Positions 1 to 8,337 of a stretch of DNA of 12,467 bases are shown piece by piece. Under the pieces are notes generated by a model. That model was not told where the DNA came from, did not search any database, and was given only the letters and a program-made list of their open reading frames with translations. This stretch comes from Bacteroidales bacterium. Lineage in GTDB: Bacteria > Bacteroidota > Bacteroidia > Bacteroidales > UBA3663. Location of the stretch: the NCBI GenBank assembly GCA_017632695.1, contig JAGBQS010000059.1:1-12467 (forward strand). The letters are read 5' to 3'. Made by a program: the position numbers and the translations under genes. Positions within the stretch are counted from its first letter, which is position 1. Every line of letters begins with the position of its first letter.

Positions 1-59
1 GACGATACCACCTCTGGGACGAATCATTTGTTCGTTAGCAGCAGAATCAATCGTCCGCT

Positions 60-100
60 AACTCCAGTTAACTCCCGCTCACTCCCATTTATTAACTCCC
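60..100. repeat. Short phased direct repeats, AACTCCC-like
   Basis: Four near copies of AACTCCC begin at 60 (AACTCCA), 70 (AACTCCC), 80 (CACTCCC) and 94 (AACTCCC). The first three are spaced by 10 bp, about one helical turn. They lie directly upstream of the M6 protease gene. The remaining 5' sequence (1-59 and 101-133) shows no convincing gene and no TAnnTTTG box. Function unknown: a protein-binding array or a simple-sequence tract are both possible. Confidence 0.5.
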
Positions 101-133
101 AATTCATTCTATTCTTTACCCTTTACACTTTCT

Positions 134-1660
134 ATGAAACCCCTTACAACCCTTCTGTTGCTCCTGATAGCGCTGACAGCATCTGCTTCCGATTTTGTTC
201 CCCAACGCGGGTGCAGGGTAGGAAAGCATAACCCGCAGGCCGTACAGCGTCGCACGCGGTTGCTGCAAAGTGCCGGGAACCCCTATATCGGCAACCGCCA
301 TCAGCTGGTGGTGCTTGCCTCGTTTCAGGATCAGGACTTTGCCGAAGACCATCCGGCTGCGCTGGCAACATGGAACAACATATTAAATACCGAAAACTAC
401 ACCGAAGGATCGTACGTCGGCTCGGTTCATGACTATTTCATGGCGCAGAGCTATGGGCAGTTCAACCTGACGTTCGATCTGCTGATTGTTGAGTTGCCCG
501 ATGTCTGCTGGAAGTATCGCAGCACTTACGAGCATGATGAATACTCACAGTATATGGTCGATGATATTGTGGATGTACTGCAGACGCAGAGTATCGACTG
601 GAGTCTTTACGATTGGGACGGCGACAGTTTCGTCGATCAGCTGCTCATTATTTATGCCGGTAAAGGCATGAATGCCGGTGGAGGCAGCAGTACAATCTGG
701 CCGCATCAGTGGTGGCTCAGCCGGCACGAGAATCTGGAAACAGCCGATGACGAAGATTTCCGCAGCTACCGCACGGTAAGCGTCGACGCCAAGGAGTATT
801 ACATTGACAGCTACTGCTGTGTGCAGGAGGTAGTTAATACTTCCGATGTTGAAACTTCATTCGGAACCCTGTGCCATGAGTACAGCCATTGTTTCGGTTT
901 ACCCGATTTTTATGAAGGAAGTACTTCGTTTGTGGGAGAATGGGACCTGATGGATTACGGCAATTATAGCGATCGCGGTTTCCGACCGTGCGGCTATTCG
1001 GCCCACGAACGTATGCTGATGGGCTGGCTTACGCCCACCGAGCTTACCTCTCCGGCAAGTATCACCGATATGCCTGCCCTGTGCGATGAACCGCAGGCGT
1101 ACCTGATCCGGAACGACGGGTCAGAGAACGAATATTACATCGTAGAGAACCGTCAGCAGAAAGGATGGGACGAAAAGCTGCCGGGAAGCGGGATTGTCAT
1201 TTTCCATGTGGATTACGACCCGTCGATATGGGAGAGTTCGGTAGAAGTTACAAACTCCTCAAGCAAAAAGAGGTATTACATTTTCCCGGCCAATAACAAA
1301 TCCAGACTTACGTATTGTGCCGGCTGGGCTTATCCGTATATGGTTGCCGGCAGTTCGGGTAATGATTCGATTGCCAACAACTGTCTGACCAACACCTCCA
1401 AGCCCGCCGCCAAGCTCAATAATGCCAATACGGACGGAAAGTTGCTGATGTCGAAGCCCATTACGCAGCTGTCCATCGATGCCAACGGCTACGCCTCGTT
1501 TGTTTTCAGGGAGGAAGATTTTACGTCCATCAATGATCTGACAGACGGTCAGCCGGAGGAAGGTGTGTGGTTCATGCTTAACGGTACTCGTCTTATTAAC
1601 AGGCCCACCACTCCCGGCATTTACCTTTATAATGGCCGGAAGGTATTGATAGGTAAGTAG
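134..1660 (+). CDS. Secreted M6-family metalloprotease (immune inhibitor A-like)
   Basis: This is a zinc-dependent endopeptidase exported from the cell. Residues 1-18 form a signal peptide (Lys-3 missing but a long Leu-rich core ending in TASAS). The zinc motif HEYSH is at residues 248-252, followed by CFGLPDFY, giving the M6 pattern HExxHxxGLPD. An acidic DWDGDSFVD stretch at 160-168 resembles the calcium-binding loop common in this family, followed by IIYAGKG and IWPHQWW. WDLMDYG at 270-276 is the Met-turn-like segment. The last 30 or so residues (GTRLINRPTTPGIYLYNGRK then VLIGK) resemble the end of a type A type IX secretion C-terminal domain, but the full domain of about 80 residues is not evident. 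Length, 508 aa, is normal for Bacteroidales members. The start is chosen because it begins the signal peptide. The gene converges on the PorE-like gene with a 2-bp gap. The natural substrate cannot be told from the sequence. Confidence 0.93.
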   Translation: MKPLTTLLLLLIALTASASDFVPQRGCRVGKHNPQAVQRRTRLLQSAGNPYIGNRHQLVVLASFQDQDFAEDHPAALATWNNILNTENYTEGSYVGSVHDYFMAQSYGQFNLTFDLLIVELPDVCWKYRSTYEHDEYSQYMVDDIVDVLQTQSIDWSLYDWDGDSFVDQLLIIYAGKGMNAGGGSSTIWPHQWWLSRHENLETADDEDFRSYRTVSVDAKEYYIDSYCCVQEVVNTSDVETSFGTLCHEYSHCFGLPDFYEGSTSFVGEWDLMDYGNYSDRGFRPCGYSAHERMLMGWLTPTELTSPASITDMPALCDEPQAYLIRNDGSENEYYIVENRQQKGWDEKLPGSGIVIFHVDYDPSIWESSVEVTNSSSKKRYYIFPANNKSRLTYCAGWAYPYMVAGSSGNDSIANNCLTNTSKPAAKLNNANTDGKLLMSKPITQLSIDANGYASFVFREEDFTSINDLTDGQPEEGVWFMLNGTRLINRPTTPGIYLYNGRKVLIGK

Positions 1661-1662
1661 AG

Positions 1663-3660
1663 CTACAGACCGTACGTCAGACTTGTAACGGAAAAGGCGG
1701 TACGGCGGTTGATCTGATCGGCAATGGCACGCTGGTCAGGCGGGAGATTATCGACAAAGTTTTCGTCGAGCACCTGATTAAGAGGAAGGAAAGGATATTT
1801 GAGAGACAGTTTCTCGTCGACGGTAACTGGCTCCGATTTGCCGTAGCCTACGGGCGACAGACGATCGGCGGCTATGCCCTGTTCAACCAGATAGTCGCAG
1901 ACCGATTGGGCACGACGCTGTGAGAGTTCGAGGTTATACTCCTGCGAACCTACACGGTCCGTATGGGCAGCCAGTTCGATGGTGCAATAGGGGTTGTCGT
2001 TCAGAAGTGCCACCAGTTCGTCGAGGGCCGGGAACGACTCTTTGCGCAACGTTGCCTGATTATAGTCGTAGAAGATATTGTCGATCATGACAGGTTCGGC
2101 AATGGAGGGCAGGATGAAGTCCACCACATAGTCGGCATCCTCCTCTTCGGGATCGGAGGTGAACTGCGACTTGCGGTTCAGGTAGCCCGTCTTGCCCGAC
2201 ATCATGACGTATTCCGTCGACCGGTCGATGAGCACCTCGTAGGTGCCGTCCGGCTTGGTAACTGATTTGAAGTTCATTCCGTTGCGTCCTACAACGCGCA
2301 CAATCGCCTCGGGGATGGGTTCCTCGTCGGTATCGTACACCGTGCCGGATATGCGCACCGTGATGGAGGGCAGGAGGAAGGAGTAGATGTTGTCGTAGCC
2401 CTTTCCCTGATTGCGGTTCGAGCTGAACCAGCCTTCCTGCTTGGCCTGAGTGGCGTGCATGAAGGTCATGCCGAAATCGTCGCCGGCCGAGTTCATGGGA
2501 GCGCCGAGGTGTTCTACGTGCCAGGTTCCCCAATCATCAAGACGTGCGCTGTACAGATCCAGTCCGCCCATTCCTTCGCGGCCGTTGCTCGAGAAGTAGA
2601 GCAGCCCGTCGGGCGAGAAGGTGGGGAACATCTCATCGCCGTGCGTGTTGATTGCCTTGCCGAGATTTTCGGGGAAGCCGGGCTGGTCGTTATCCATCGG
2701 ACAGCGCCAGAGGTCGAGGCCGCCTTCGCCGCCTTGCATGTCGCTTACAAAATAAAGGTATCGGCCATCGGGCGAAAGTGCCGGGTGTGCATAGGTGGAG
2801 AGCGTATCGCCCAGCATGTTCAGCATGGTTCCCTTGCTCCACGAGGCATCGCTGCGGCGCGATACATAAATCTGGGGAGCGGCAGGCATACCGGCACCGC
2901 CTCCTGCGCACGTATAATATAATGACTGTCCGTCGGCGCTGAACGAAGGTGTACCTTCATCGTACTGCGTGCAGAGCGATGCAACGGGCTCCGGCTTCTG
3001 CCACTTGCCTTTCTCATCGCGACGCGTTACCCAGATGTCGCAGTACTTGGTGCCCGTAATGTCGCTCACGTCATCGCCCTCGACCTTGTCATTGCTGGTG
3101 GTGTAGTAGAGCTCATCGTCGTTTTCGCCCCAAACGGCAGGACTGAATTCCGCACGGCGTGAGTTGATGAGCGGAAAACGCTTCACCTCGTACCGGCTGC
3201 CGTCCAGTTTCCACTGGGCAGACTGAGCTGCGCCTTCCAGACCGGCCTTCGCCTCGTCGTCATCGGGATAGTATTCCAGGTGCTGCCGGTAGTACTTGAC
3301 CGCCTCGCTGTACTTGCCGTTATGATGCAGGGCGCGGGCGATGCATAACTGGAGCGTGGGATCGTCCCAGCCGTAGCGTTCGGCATTCTTGTAGCCCGAT
3401 ACAGCCATTGCCGGCATCATGAGCTTATCGTACACAATGCCCTGATACCACGCAACCTCGCCGCGTTTGGCGCGTTCGTTGCGCGGATCGGTTTTCCGAT
3501 ACACCTGTTTCAGGGTCTGCGATGCCTTGTAGTACTCGCCGCGTTCAATTTCCTGCAGGGCCGTGGAGAGTTTGGCCGACTTGCAGCCGGACAGCGCGAC
3601 AGCCAGCAAAATGCCGGCGCCAAGTGCTTGGAATTGCGTTTTTTGTTTTATGAAAGTCAT
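1663..3660 (-). CDS. porE: PorE-like lipoprotein: TPR, beta-propeller, CRD, OmpA peptidoglycan-binding domain
   Basis: Likely a periplasmic lipoprotein that anchors the type IX secretion machinery to peptidoglycan. Numbering from the ATG at 3660 (665 aa): lipobox LSGC with Cys26; TPR-like helices about 30-150; a propeller with PD40/WD40-like repeats about 165-425 (FSADGQSLYYT, LSPDGRYLYFVSD, FSPDGLLYFSS); a carboxypeptidase-regulatory-like (CRD) beta-sandwich about 432-510 (ISGTVYDTDEEPIPEAIV); an OmpA C-terminal domain about 525-650. In the last, AAHTD contains Asp568 and LSQRRA contains Arg583; their 15-residue separation matches the diaminopimelate-binding Asp and Arg of Acinetobacter OmpA. 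This domain order is that described for Porphyromonas gingivalis PorE. A TTG eight codons upstream (3684) also opens the frame, but the ATG gives a normal lipoprotein signal. Bacteroidetes carry paralogues of this architecture, so the family call is firmer than the exact PorE assignment. No other secretion genes are in the window. Confidence 0.8.
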   Translation of the reverse strand: MTFIKQKTQFQALGAGILLAVALSGCKSAKLSTALQEIERGEYYKASQTLKQVYRKTDPRNERAKRGEVAWYQGIVYDKLMMPAMAVSGYKNAERYGWDDPTLQLCIARALHHNGKYSEAVKYYRQHLEYYPDDDEAKAGLEGAAQSAQWKLDGSRYEVKRFPLINSRRAEFSPAVWGENDDELYYTTSNDKVEGDDVSDITGTKYCDIWVTRRDEKGKWQKPEPVASLCTQYDEGTPSFSADGQSLYYTCAGGGAGMPAAPQIYVSRRSDASWSKGTMLNMLGDTLSTYAHPALSPDGRYLYFVSDMQGGEGGLDLWRCPMDNDQPGFPENLGKAINTHGDEMFPTFSPDGLLYFSSNGREGMGGLDLYSARLDDWGTWHVEHLGAPMNSAGDDFGMTFMHATQAKQEGWFSSNRNQGKGYDNIYSFLLPSITVRISGTVYDTDEEPIPEAIVRVVGRNGMNFKSVTKPDGTYEVLIDRSTEYVMMSGKTGYLNRKSQFTSDPEEEDADYVVDFILPSIAEPVMIDNIFYDYNQATLRKESFPALDELVALLNDNPYCTIELAAHTDRVGSQEYNLELSQRRAQSVCDYLVEQGIAADRLSPVGYGKSEPVTVDEKLSLKYPFLPLNQVLDENFVDNLPPDQRAIADQINRRTAFSVTSLTYGL

Positions 3661-3698
3661 ATTAACTTGATAAATAACGGACAAGTTATGAAAAAATT

Positions 3699-3738
3699 GC
3701 TTTTTTTGGAAAAAAAGCCTGAAAACATTTGGAAAAAA
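3699..3738. promoter_or_regulatory. Palindrome and TTTGGAAAAAA direct repeats: possible operator
   Basis: Positions 3699-3718 are a perfect inverted repeat: GCTTTTTTT, GG centre, AAAAAAAGC. Within it, TTTGGAAAAAA (3705-3715) recurs exactly at 3728-3738, 23 bp away, so both copies lie on about the same face of the helix. The second copy overlaps the -33 TTTG of the GH35 promoter. A regulator-binding site is plausible; AT-rich curvature without specific binding is the alternative. The 130-bp region 3661-3790 should also hold the minus-strand porE promoter, but I see no full TAnnTTTG box on that strand. Confidence 0.35.
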
Positions 3739-3760
3739 CCAAAAGATATTACTATCTTTG
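3728..3760 (+). promoter_or_regulatory. Bacteroidetes-type promoter for the GH35 operon
   Basis: A -33 element TTTG (3728-3731) and a -7 element TATCTTTG (3753-3760) are separated by 21 nt, matching the Bacteroidetes sigma-ABfr consensus (TTTG, about 19-21 nt, TAnnTTTG). Transcription would start a few bases after 3760, giving a leader of about 25 nt before the ATG at 3791. Confidence 0.8.
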
Positions 3761-3790
3761 CACTATTGATAACGCCTAAAATTACACAAT

Positions 3791-5836
3791 ATGAAAACCA
3801 AAGCTACTCAATTCCTTATGACTGCCCTGCTGGCACTTTCGTGCTGTGTTGTATCGGCCAAGCCTGCCGTACATACCTTCGAACAGGGTAAGGGTACCTT
3901 CCTGCTGGACGGTAAGCCGTTTGTGGTGAAAGCCGCCGAAATGCACTACGCACGTATTCCGCGTCCCTATTGGGAACATCGCATCCGGATGTGCAAGGCG
4001 CTGGGTATGAATACGGTCTGCCTGTATGTCTTCTGGAACCTGCACGAACAGGAGGAAGGCGTGTACGACTTCAAGACCGACGAGAAGAACGTTGCCGAAT
4101 TTGTGCGTCTTTGCCAGAAGAACGGCATGTGGGTGATTGTGCGCCCCGGTCCGTATGTATGTGCCGAGTGGGAAATGGGCGGTCTGCCGTGGTGGCTGCT
4201 CAAATACGATGATATGAATCTCCGTTCGCTCAATCCGGACTTCATGCGTTCGGTGGGCCGCTTTGAGCGTGCCCTCTCCAAAGAACTGGCACCTTTCCGT
4301 CTGGAGAACGGCGGCAACATCCTGATGATTCAGGTGGAGAACGAATACGGTTCGTATGCCAAGGATAAGCCTTATGTGAGTGCCGTGCGCGATTCGCTGC
4401 GTGCCGCAGGTTGGGACAAGACCATGATGTTCCAGTGCGACTGGTCGAGCAACTTTACCGATAACGCTCTCGAGGACTTGCTCTGGACCATGAACTTCGG
4501 TACGGGTGCCAACATCGACGAGCAGTTCAGCAAAGTGGGTGAGATGCGTCCGGATGCGCCCAAGATGTGCTCGGAATTCTGGAGCGGCTGGTTCGACGGA
4601 TGGGGAACGGCCCATCAGACCCGTCCTGCCGACAAGATGGTAGGCGGCATCAAGGATATGCTGGAACGCGGTATCTCGTTCTCGCTCTATATGACCCACG
4701 GCGGTACTTCGTTCGGACAGTGGGCCGGCTCGAACAATACGCATTTCTCGCCCGACTGCACCAGCTATGACTACGACGCTCCCGTAAACGAACAGGGCGC
4801 CGCTACACCCAAATACTTCCAGCTGCGCGAACTCCTCCAGCAGTACAGCCAGACCAAGCTGCCGGCTGTCCCCAAGGCCAAGCCGGTTGTGGAGGTTCAG
4901 GAGTTCGAGGTGAATGATTTTGCACCGCTCTTTGCTGCCGAAAACCGACCGGAGGTAATCAAGTCGGAGTATGTGCACAACATGGAGTTCTACAATCAGG
5001 GCTACGGCTCGGTTCTCTATTCGTGCTTCCTGCCTGCCTTTGAGGCCGACGGTTATCTGGAACTGCAGGATGCACATGATTTCATCTCGGTATTCGTGGA
5101 CGGAAAGCTCGTCGGACAGACCTATCGTGGCAATAAACAGTCGAGTGTGATCCGTATACCGGCCCAGCCGAAGGGCGGACGCCTGGAGATTCTGGTGGAG
5201 GCTATGGGACGCATCAACTACAGCAAGCTGATTCTGGACCGCAAGGGTATTGAGCATGCCGTGAAACTCTGGACCAGCACACCGCAGGCCGATGTTACCT
5301 TCGACCTTCGCAACTGGGATGTGGAACTGCTGCCTGTATCGTACGATTTTGTCAACTCGCGTAACTTCAAGCCATTGGCTGAAAACGGTCTGAGCACCGA
5401 TATGCAGATTACCCCGTCGCCAACCCGTATGCCTGCTCCGGCAACGCAGTACGAGAAGGCCGGCTACTACAAGGCAACCTTCGAGGTGAAGCAGGTGGGC
5501 GATACCTATCTGGATCTGAGCACTTGGGGTAAGGGTCTGATTTGGGTGAACGGACACTGCCTGGGCCGCTTCTGGAACGTGGGCCCGCAGCAGACGCTCT
5601 ATATGCCCGGTTGCTGGCTTAAGAAGGGTCGCAATGAGGTGATTGTGATGGATGTGACGGGTCCGGACAAGGCCGTGATGCGTGGCGTTAAGGAACCTGT
5701 ACTGGATGTACTGCATCGTGACCGTATGCCTCAGGAGGCAATGACCCTTCCGTCGCGCTCGCAGCGTAAGGCCGCTTCCGCTCAGCAGAATAACAGCAAC
5801 TTTGTAGGCAACGATGCTGCACCCGGTGCAAAATGA
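3791..5836 (+). CDS. GH35 beta-galactosidase, exported
   Basis: A retaining beta-galactosidase that removes terminal beta-D-galactose, probably in the periplasm or at the cell surface. The signal peptide is about residues 1-23 (ending VVSA). The family-start segment (GKPFVVKAAEMHYARIPRPY) leads into a TIM barrel with RPGPYVCAEWEMGGLPWWL. The acid/base is Glu185 in QVENEYGSY and the nucleophile Glu262 in CSEFWSGWFDGWG; human GLB1 has the same motifs with similar spacing. The C-terminal third is a galactose-binding-like beta domain (GKGLIWVNGHCLGRFW). The last 30 residues are a low-complexity tail rich in Ser, Ala, Asn and Gln. Length 681 aa is usual for bacterial GH35. It is the first gene after the promoter at 3728-3760. 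From codon 1 to position 5716 the gene uses no TTA, CTA or TCA codon, a strong bias. The GH95 neighbour suggests fucosylated or L-galactosylated glycans as substrate, such as xyloglucan side chains or blood-group-type structures; that is inference. Confidence 0.95.
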   Translation: MKTKATQFLMTALLALSCCVVSAKPAVHTFEQGKGTFLLDGKPFVVKAAEMHYARIPRPYWEHRIRMCKALGMNTVCLYVFWNLHEQEEGVYDFKTDEKNVAEFVRLCQKNGMWVIVRPGPYVCAEWEMGGLPWWLLKYDDMNLRSLNPDFMRSVGRFERALSKELAPFRLENGGNILMIQVENEYGSYAKDKPYVSAVRDSLRAAGWDKTMMFQCDWSSNFTDNALEDLLWTMNFGTGANIDEQFSKVGEMRPDAPKMCSEFWSGWFDGWGTAHQTRPADKMVGGIKDMLERGISFSLYMTHGGTSFGQWAGSNNTHFSPDCTSYDYDAPVNEQGAATPKYFQLRELLQQYSQTKLPAVPKAKPVVEVQEFEVNDFAPLFAAENRPEVIKSEYVHNMEFYNQGYGSVLYSCFLPAFEADGYLELQDAHDFISVFVDGKLVGQTYRGNKQSSVIRIPAQPKGGRLEILVEAMGRINYSKLILDRKGIEHAVKLWTSTPQADVTFDLRNWDVELLPVSYDFVNSRNFKPLAENGLSTDMQITPSPTRMPAPATQYEKAGYYKATFEVKQVGDTYLDLSTWGKGLIWVNGHCLGRFWNVGPQQTLYMPGCWLKKGRNEVIVMDVTGPDKAVMRGVKEPVLDVLHRDRMPQEAMTLPSRSQRKAASAQQNNSNFVGNDAAPGAK

Positions 5837-5871
5837 TCAGTTGGGTCTCAGGTATTGATTGCCTTAACGGT

Positions 5872-8337
5872 ATGAAAAGATTCGGAGCTTTTGTAGCCTT
5901 CATTGCTGTGGCATTGTCGGCCAAAGCAGACCTGCAGCTTCGCTACGACCGTCCAGCAACGTGTTTCGAAGAGACGCTGGTAATCGGCAACGGAAACCTC
6001 GGAGCTGCTGTGTATGGCGGCGTGCAGGAAGACCGTCTGTCGCTCAATGACCTGACCCTCTGGACCGGCGAGCCCAGCTGGAATAAGGTCTATTCGCCTA
6101 ATGCCTGGGTCAATCTGGAACGTATACGGATGTTCCTCGATCAGGAAGACTATGCGCATGCAGAAGAAGCCATCAAGGCTGTTCAGGGCGACTATACACA
6201 AAACTATCAGCCACTGGGCAACCTCCTGCTTACCGATCTTGCAGCGCACACGGACGAAGGTAACCCATACAGCCGCACCCTTCAGCTTGACAGTGCCATA
6301 GCACGCGTCAGTTGCGGGAATGCGGATCGTACCTACTTCGTATCGGCACCCGACAGTGTTATTGTGATTCATTTGAAAGGACGGAACGGTGCCACGATTC
6401 ATGAGCGTATAGGCCTGAACAGCCTGTTGCCTGTGGAAGTGAAATGTACACGCGAGGGTGATCTCCAGATGTCGGGTTACGTGGCTTATGCTTCGTCGCC
6501 CAGTTACACGAGTTCGGAGATGATGCTGCACAACCGTCGCGGCATACACTTTTGTACGAAGGTCCGAGTCCTGCCATTGGGAGGAGGCGAGGTGTCGCCC
6601 CTGAACGGACAGGCACTCGAACTGAAGAACTGTACGGAAGCCCTCATTCTGGTGAGCAACGTAACGAGCTTCAACGGTCGCTTCAAGGATCCCGTAAAGG
6701 AGGGTCGCGACTATATGAAGGCTGTTAGCGAACGCATTGAGAAGGCTGCCCGGAAGCCCTATGTGCAGTTACTGCAGCAGCACGTGGATGATTTCGGCCG
6801 GTACTTCAACCGCGTGAGCCTGAATCTGGGAAACACCGATCCTGCTATCGCAGCTTTGCCTACCGATGTGCAGCTGCGCAAATATACCGAAGAGAAGCAG
6901 GCCAATCCCGATCTGGAGGAACTGTACTTCCAGTTCGGACGTTATCTGCTTATTTCCTGCTCGCGCACGAAAGGTGTTCCGGCTAATCTGCAGGGTCTTT
7001 GGAACGAACATCTGCTGCCGCCGTGGAGTTGCAACTACACCACTAACATCAACCTCGAAGAGAACTACTGGCCTGCTGAAGTGGCAAACCTGACGGAGAT
7101 GCATCAGCCGATGCTCGACTTCGTGCAGAGTCTGCCTCCGTCGGGCGAGATTTCGGCCAGGAACTACTACAATGTGCAGAAAGGCTGGTGTTTGGGACAT
7201 AACTCCGACATCTGGGGCCTGACCAATCCTGTAGGACGTCGCGGAGGAGATCCGAGTTGGGCCAACTGGAACATGGGAGGCGCTTGGGTTTCGACCCACC
7301 TTTGGGAACATTACTCGTTTACGCTCGACAGGGATTTCCTCAGTCGGGCTTACCCTGTGCTGAAAGGCGCCGCCGACTTCTGTCTAAGCTGGATGGTCGA
7401 GAAGGACGGATTCCTGCTGACTTCGCCCTGTACTACGCCCGAGAACCGTTATGTGGCGATGGACGTGAACCAGAAGACGGATGCCGAAGGACGTCCTGCC
7501 CGGGACCATGCCTTTGTGGGAGGAGTCTTCTATGGCGGTTTTGCCGATCTGGCCATGATCCGAGAATGTCTGCTCGATACCCGTGCAGCAGCCCGTGAAC
7601 TGGGCATCGATGCTGCCTATCAGGATTCCATCACGGCTGCCCTTGATAAACTGCTGCCGTACCGTATCGGTCAGCGAGGCAACCTGCAGGAGTTCTACCA
7701 CGATTGGGAAGGCGAGGATCCGTATCATCGTCACCAGAGCCATCTGTTCGGACTCTATCCGGGCCACCATATTACTGTGGAAGGAACGCCCGACCTGGCT
7801 AAAGCCTGCGCCCGTACGCTCGAGATCAAGGGCCCGCGCAGTACAGGCTGGAGTACAGGCTGGCGAGTTAACCTGCAGGCACGTCTGCGGGATGCCGAAA
7901 AAGCCTACCAGACCTATCGGATGCTGCTTACCTTCATCGACCCTCACGGACGTGGCGGTGGAGGAACTTATCCGAATCTGTTGGATGCGCATTCACCGTT
8001 CCAGATAGACGGAAACTTCGGCGGTTGTGCTGGAGTGATGGAGATGCTGATGCAGTCGGAATATAAGGCGTCGGCCAGCCGGAAGCAAGCCGGACAGATG
8101 GGAACTTCAGCGGTATCGCTGTTGCCCGCTCTGCCGGATGCCTGGAAAGCCGAAGGCGAGGTGAAAGGGCTTTGCGCCCGTGGAGGCTTTGTACTGGACT
8201 TTGCCTGGAAGAATGGCAGGATTACCAGTCTGAAGGTGGCTTCGCGGCGCCCGACACGCGGAACTTGCCAGATTCGGTGCGGCGCAAAATCGTGGAAGGT
8301 CAGCTTGAATCCGGGAGACTCTAAACAGCTACAGTAA
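5872..8337 (+). CDS. GH95 alpha-L-fucosidase or alpha-L-galactosidase, exported
   Basis: An inverting exo-glycosidase acting on alpha-1,2-linked L-fucose or L-galactose. Numbering from the ATG at 5872 (821 aa, normal for GH95): signal peptide 1-20 (MKRFGAFVAFIAVALSAKA); N-terminal beta domain with IGNGNLGAAVYGG and LNDLTLWTGEPSW; (alpha/alpha)6 barrel with NLQGLWNE. Catalytic residues can be matched to Bifidobacterium bifidum AfcA: Asn392 and Asn394 (TTNINLEENYW), Glu524 (TTPEN) and Asp713 (FQIDGNFGG). Thr390 falls where AfcA has His419, see findings. An in-frame ATG at 5833 overlaps the GH35 stop (ATGA), but it would put 13 residues before the signal peptide, so 5872 is preferred. The gap to GH35 is then 35 nt, with no terminator, so the two are co-transcribed. 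The stop overlaps the kinase start by one base. GH95 followed by GH35 is the logical order for dismantling an L-Fuc(alpha1,2)Gal(beta) terminus. Confidence 0.94.
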   Translation: MKRFGAFVAFIAVALSAKADLQLRYDRPATCFEETLVIGNGNLGAAVYGGVQEDRLSLNDLTLWTGEPSWNKVYSPNAWVNLERIRMFLDQEDYAHAEEAIKAVQGDYTQNYQPLGNLLLTDLAAHTDEGNPYSRTLQLDSAIARVSCGNADRTYFVSAPDSVIVIHLKGRNGATIHERIGLNSLLPVEVKCTREGDLQMSGYVAYASSPSYTSSEMMLHNRRGIHFCTKVRVLPLGGGEVSPLNGQALELKNCTEALILVSNVTSFNGRFKDPVKEGRDYMKAVSERIEKAARKPYVQLLQQHVDDFGRYFNRVSLNLGNTDPAIAALPTDVQLRKYTEEKQANPDLEELYFQFGRYLLISCSRTKGVPANLQGLWNEHLLPPWSCNYTTNINLEENYWPAEVANLTEMHQPMLDFVQSLPPSGEISARNYYNVQKGWCLGHNSDIWGLTNPVGRRGGDPSWANWNMGGAWVSTHLWEHYSFTLDRDFLSRAYPVLKGAADFCLSWMVEKDGFLLTSPCTTPENRYVAMDVNQKTDAEGRPARDHAFVGGVFYGGFADLAMIRECLLDTRAAARELGIDAAYQDSITAALDKLLPYRIGQRGNLQEFYHDWEGEDPYHRHQSHLFGLYPGHHITVEGTPDLAKACARTLEIKGPRSTGWSTGWRVNLQARLRDAEKAYQTYRMLLTFIDPHGRGGGGTYPNLLDAHSPFQIDGNFGGCAGVMEMLMQSEYKASASRKQAGQMGTSAVSLLPALPDAWKAEGEVKGLCARGGFVLDFAWKNGRITSLKVASRRPTRGTCQIRCGAKSWKVSLNPGDSKQLQ

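Noticed and set aside
28..231. 67-codon frame at the left edge
   Set aside because: It overlaps the M6 signal peptide in another frame, covers the simple repeats, and shows no domain.
2060..2533. 157-codon frame inside the PorE-like gene
   Set aside because: An alternate-frame shadow of the OmpA/CRD region with Arg/His-rich translation and no motif.
3661..3684. TTG start for the PorE-like gene
   Set aside because: It adds eight residues before a normal lipoprotein signal peptide; the ATG at 3660 fits better.
3782..5716. 644-codon open frame antisense to GH35
   Set aside because: It is in codon register with GH35 and open only because GH35 avoids TTA, CTA and TCA. The translation is His/Arg-rich with no recognisable domain, while GH35 has full catalytic motifs.
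5833..5871. ATG overlapping the GH35 stop as the GH95 start
   Set aside because: It would put 13 residues (starting MISWVSG) before the signal peptide. It might still aid re-initiation, but 5872 is the better start.
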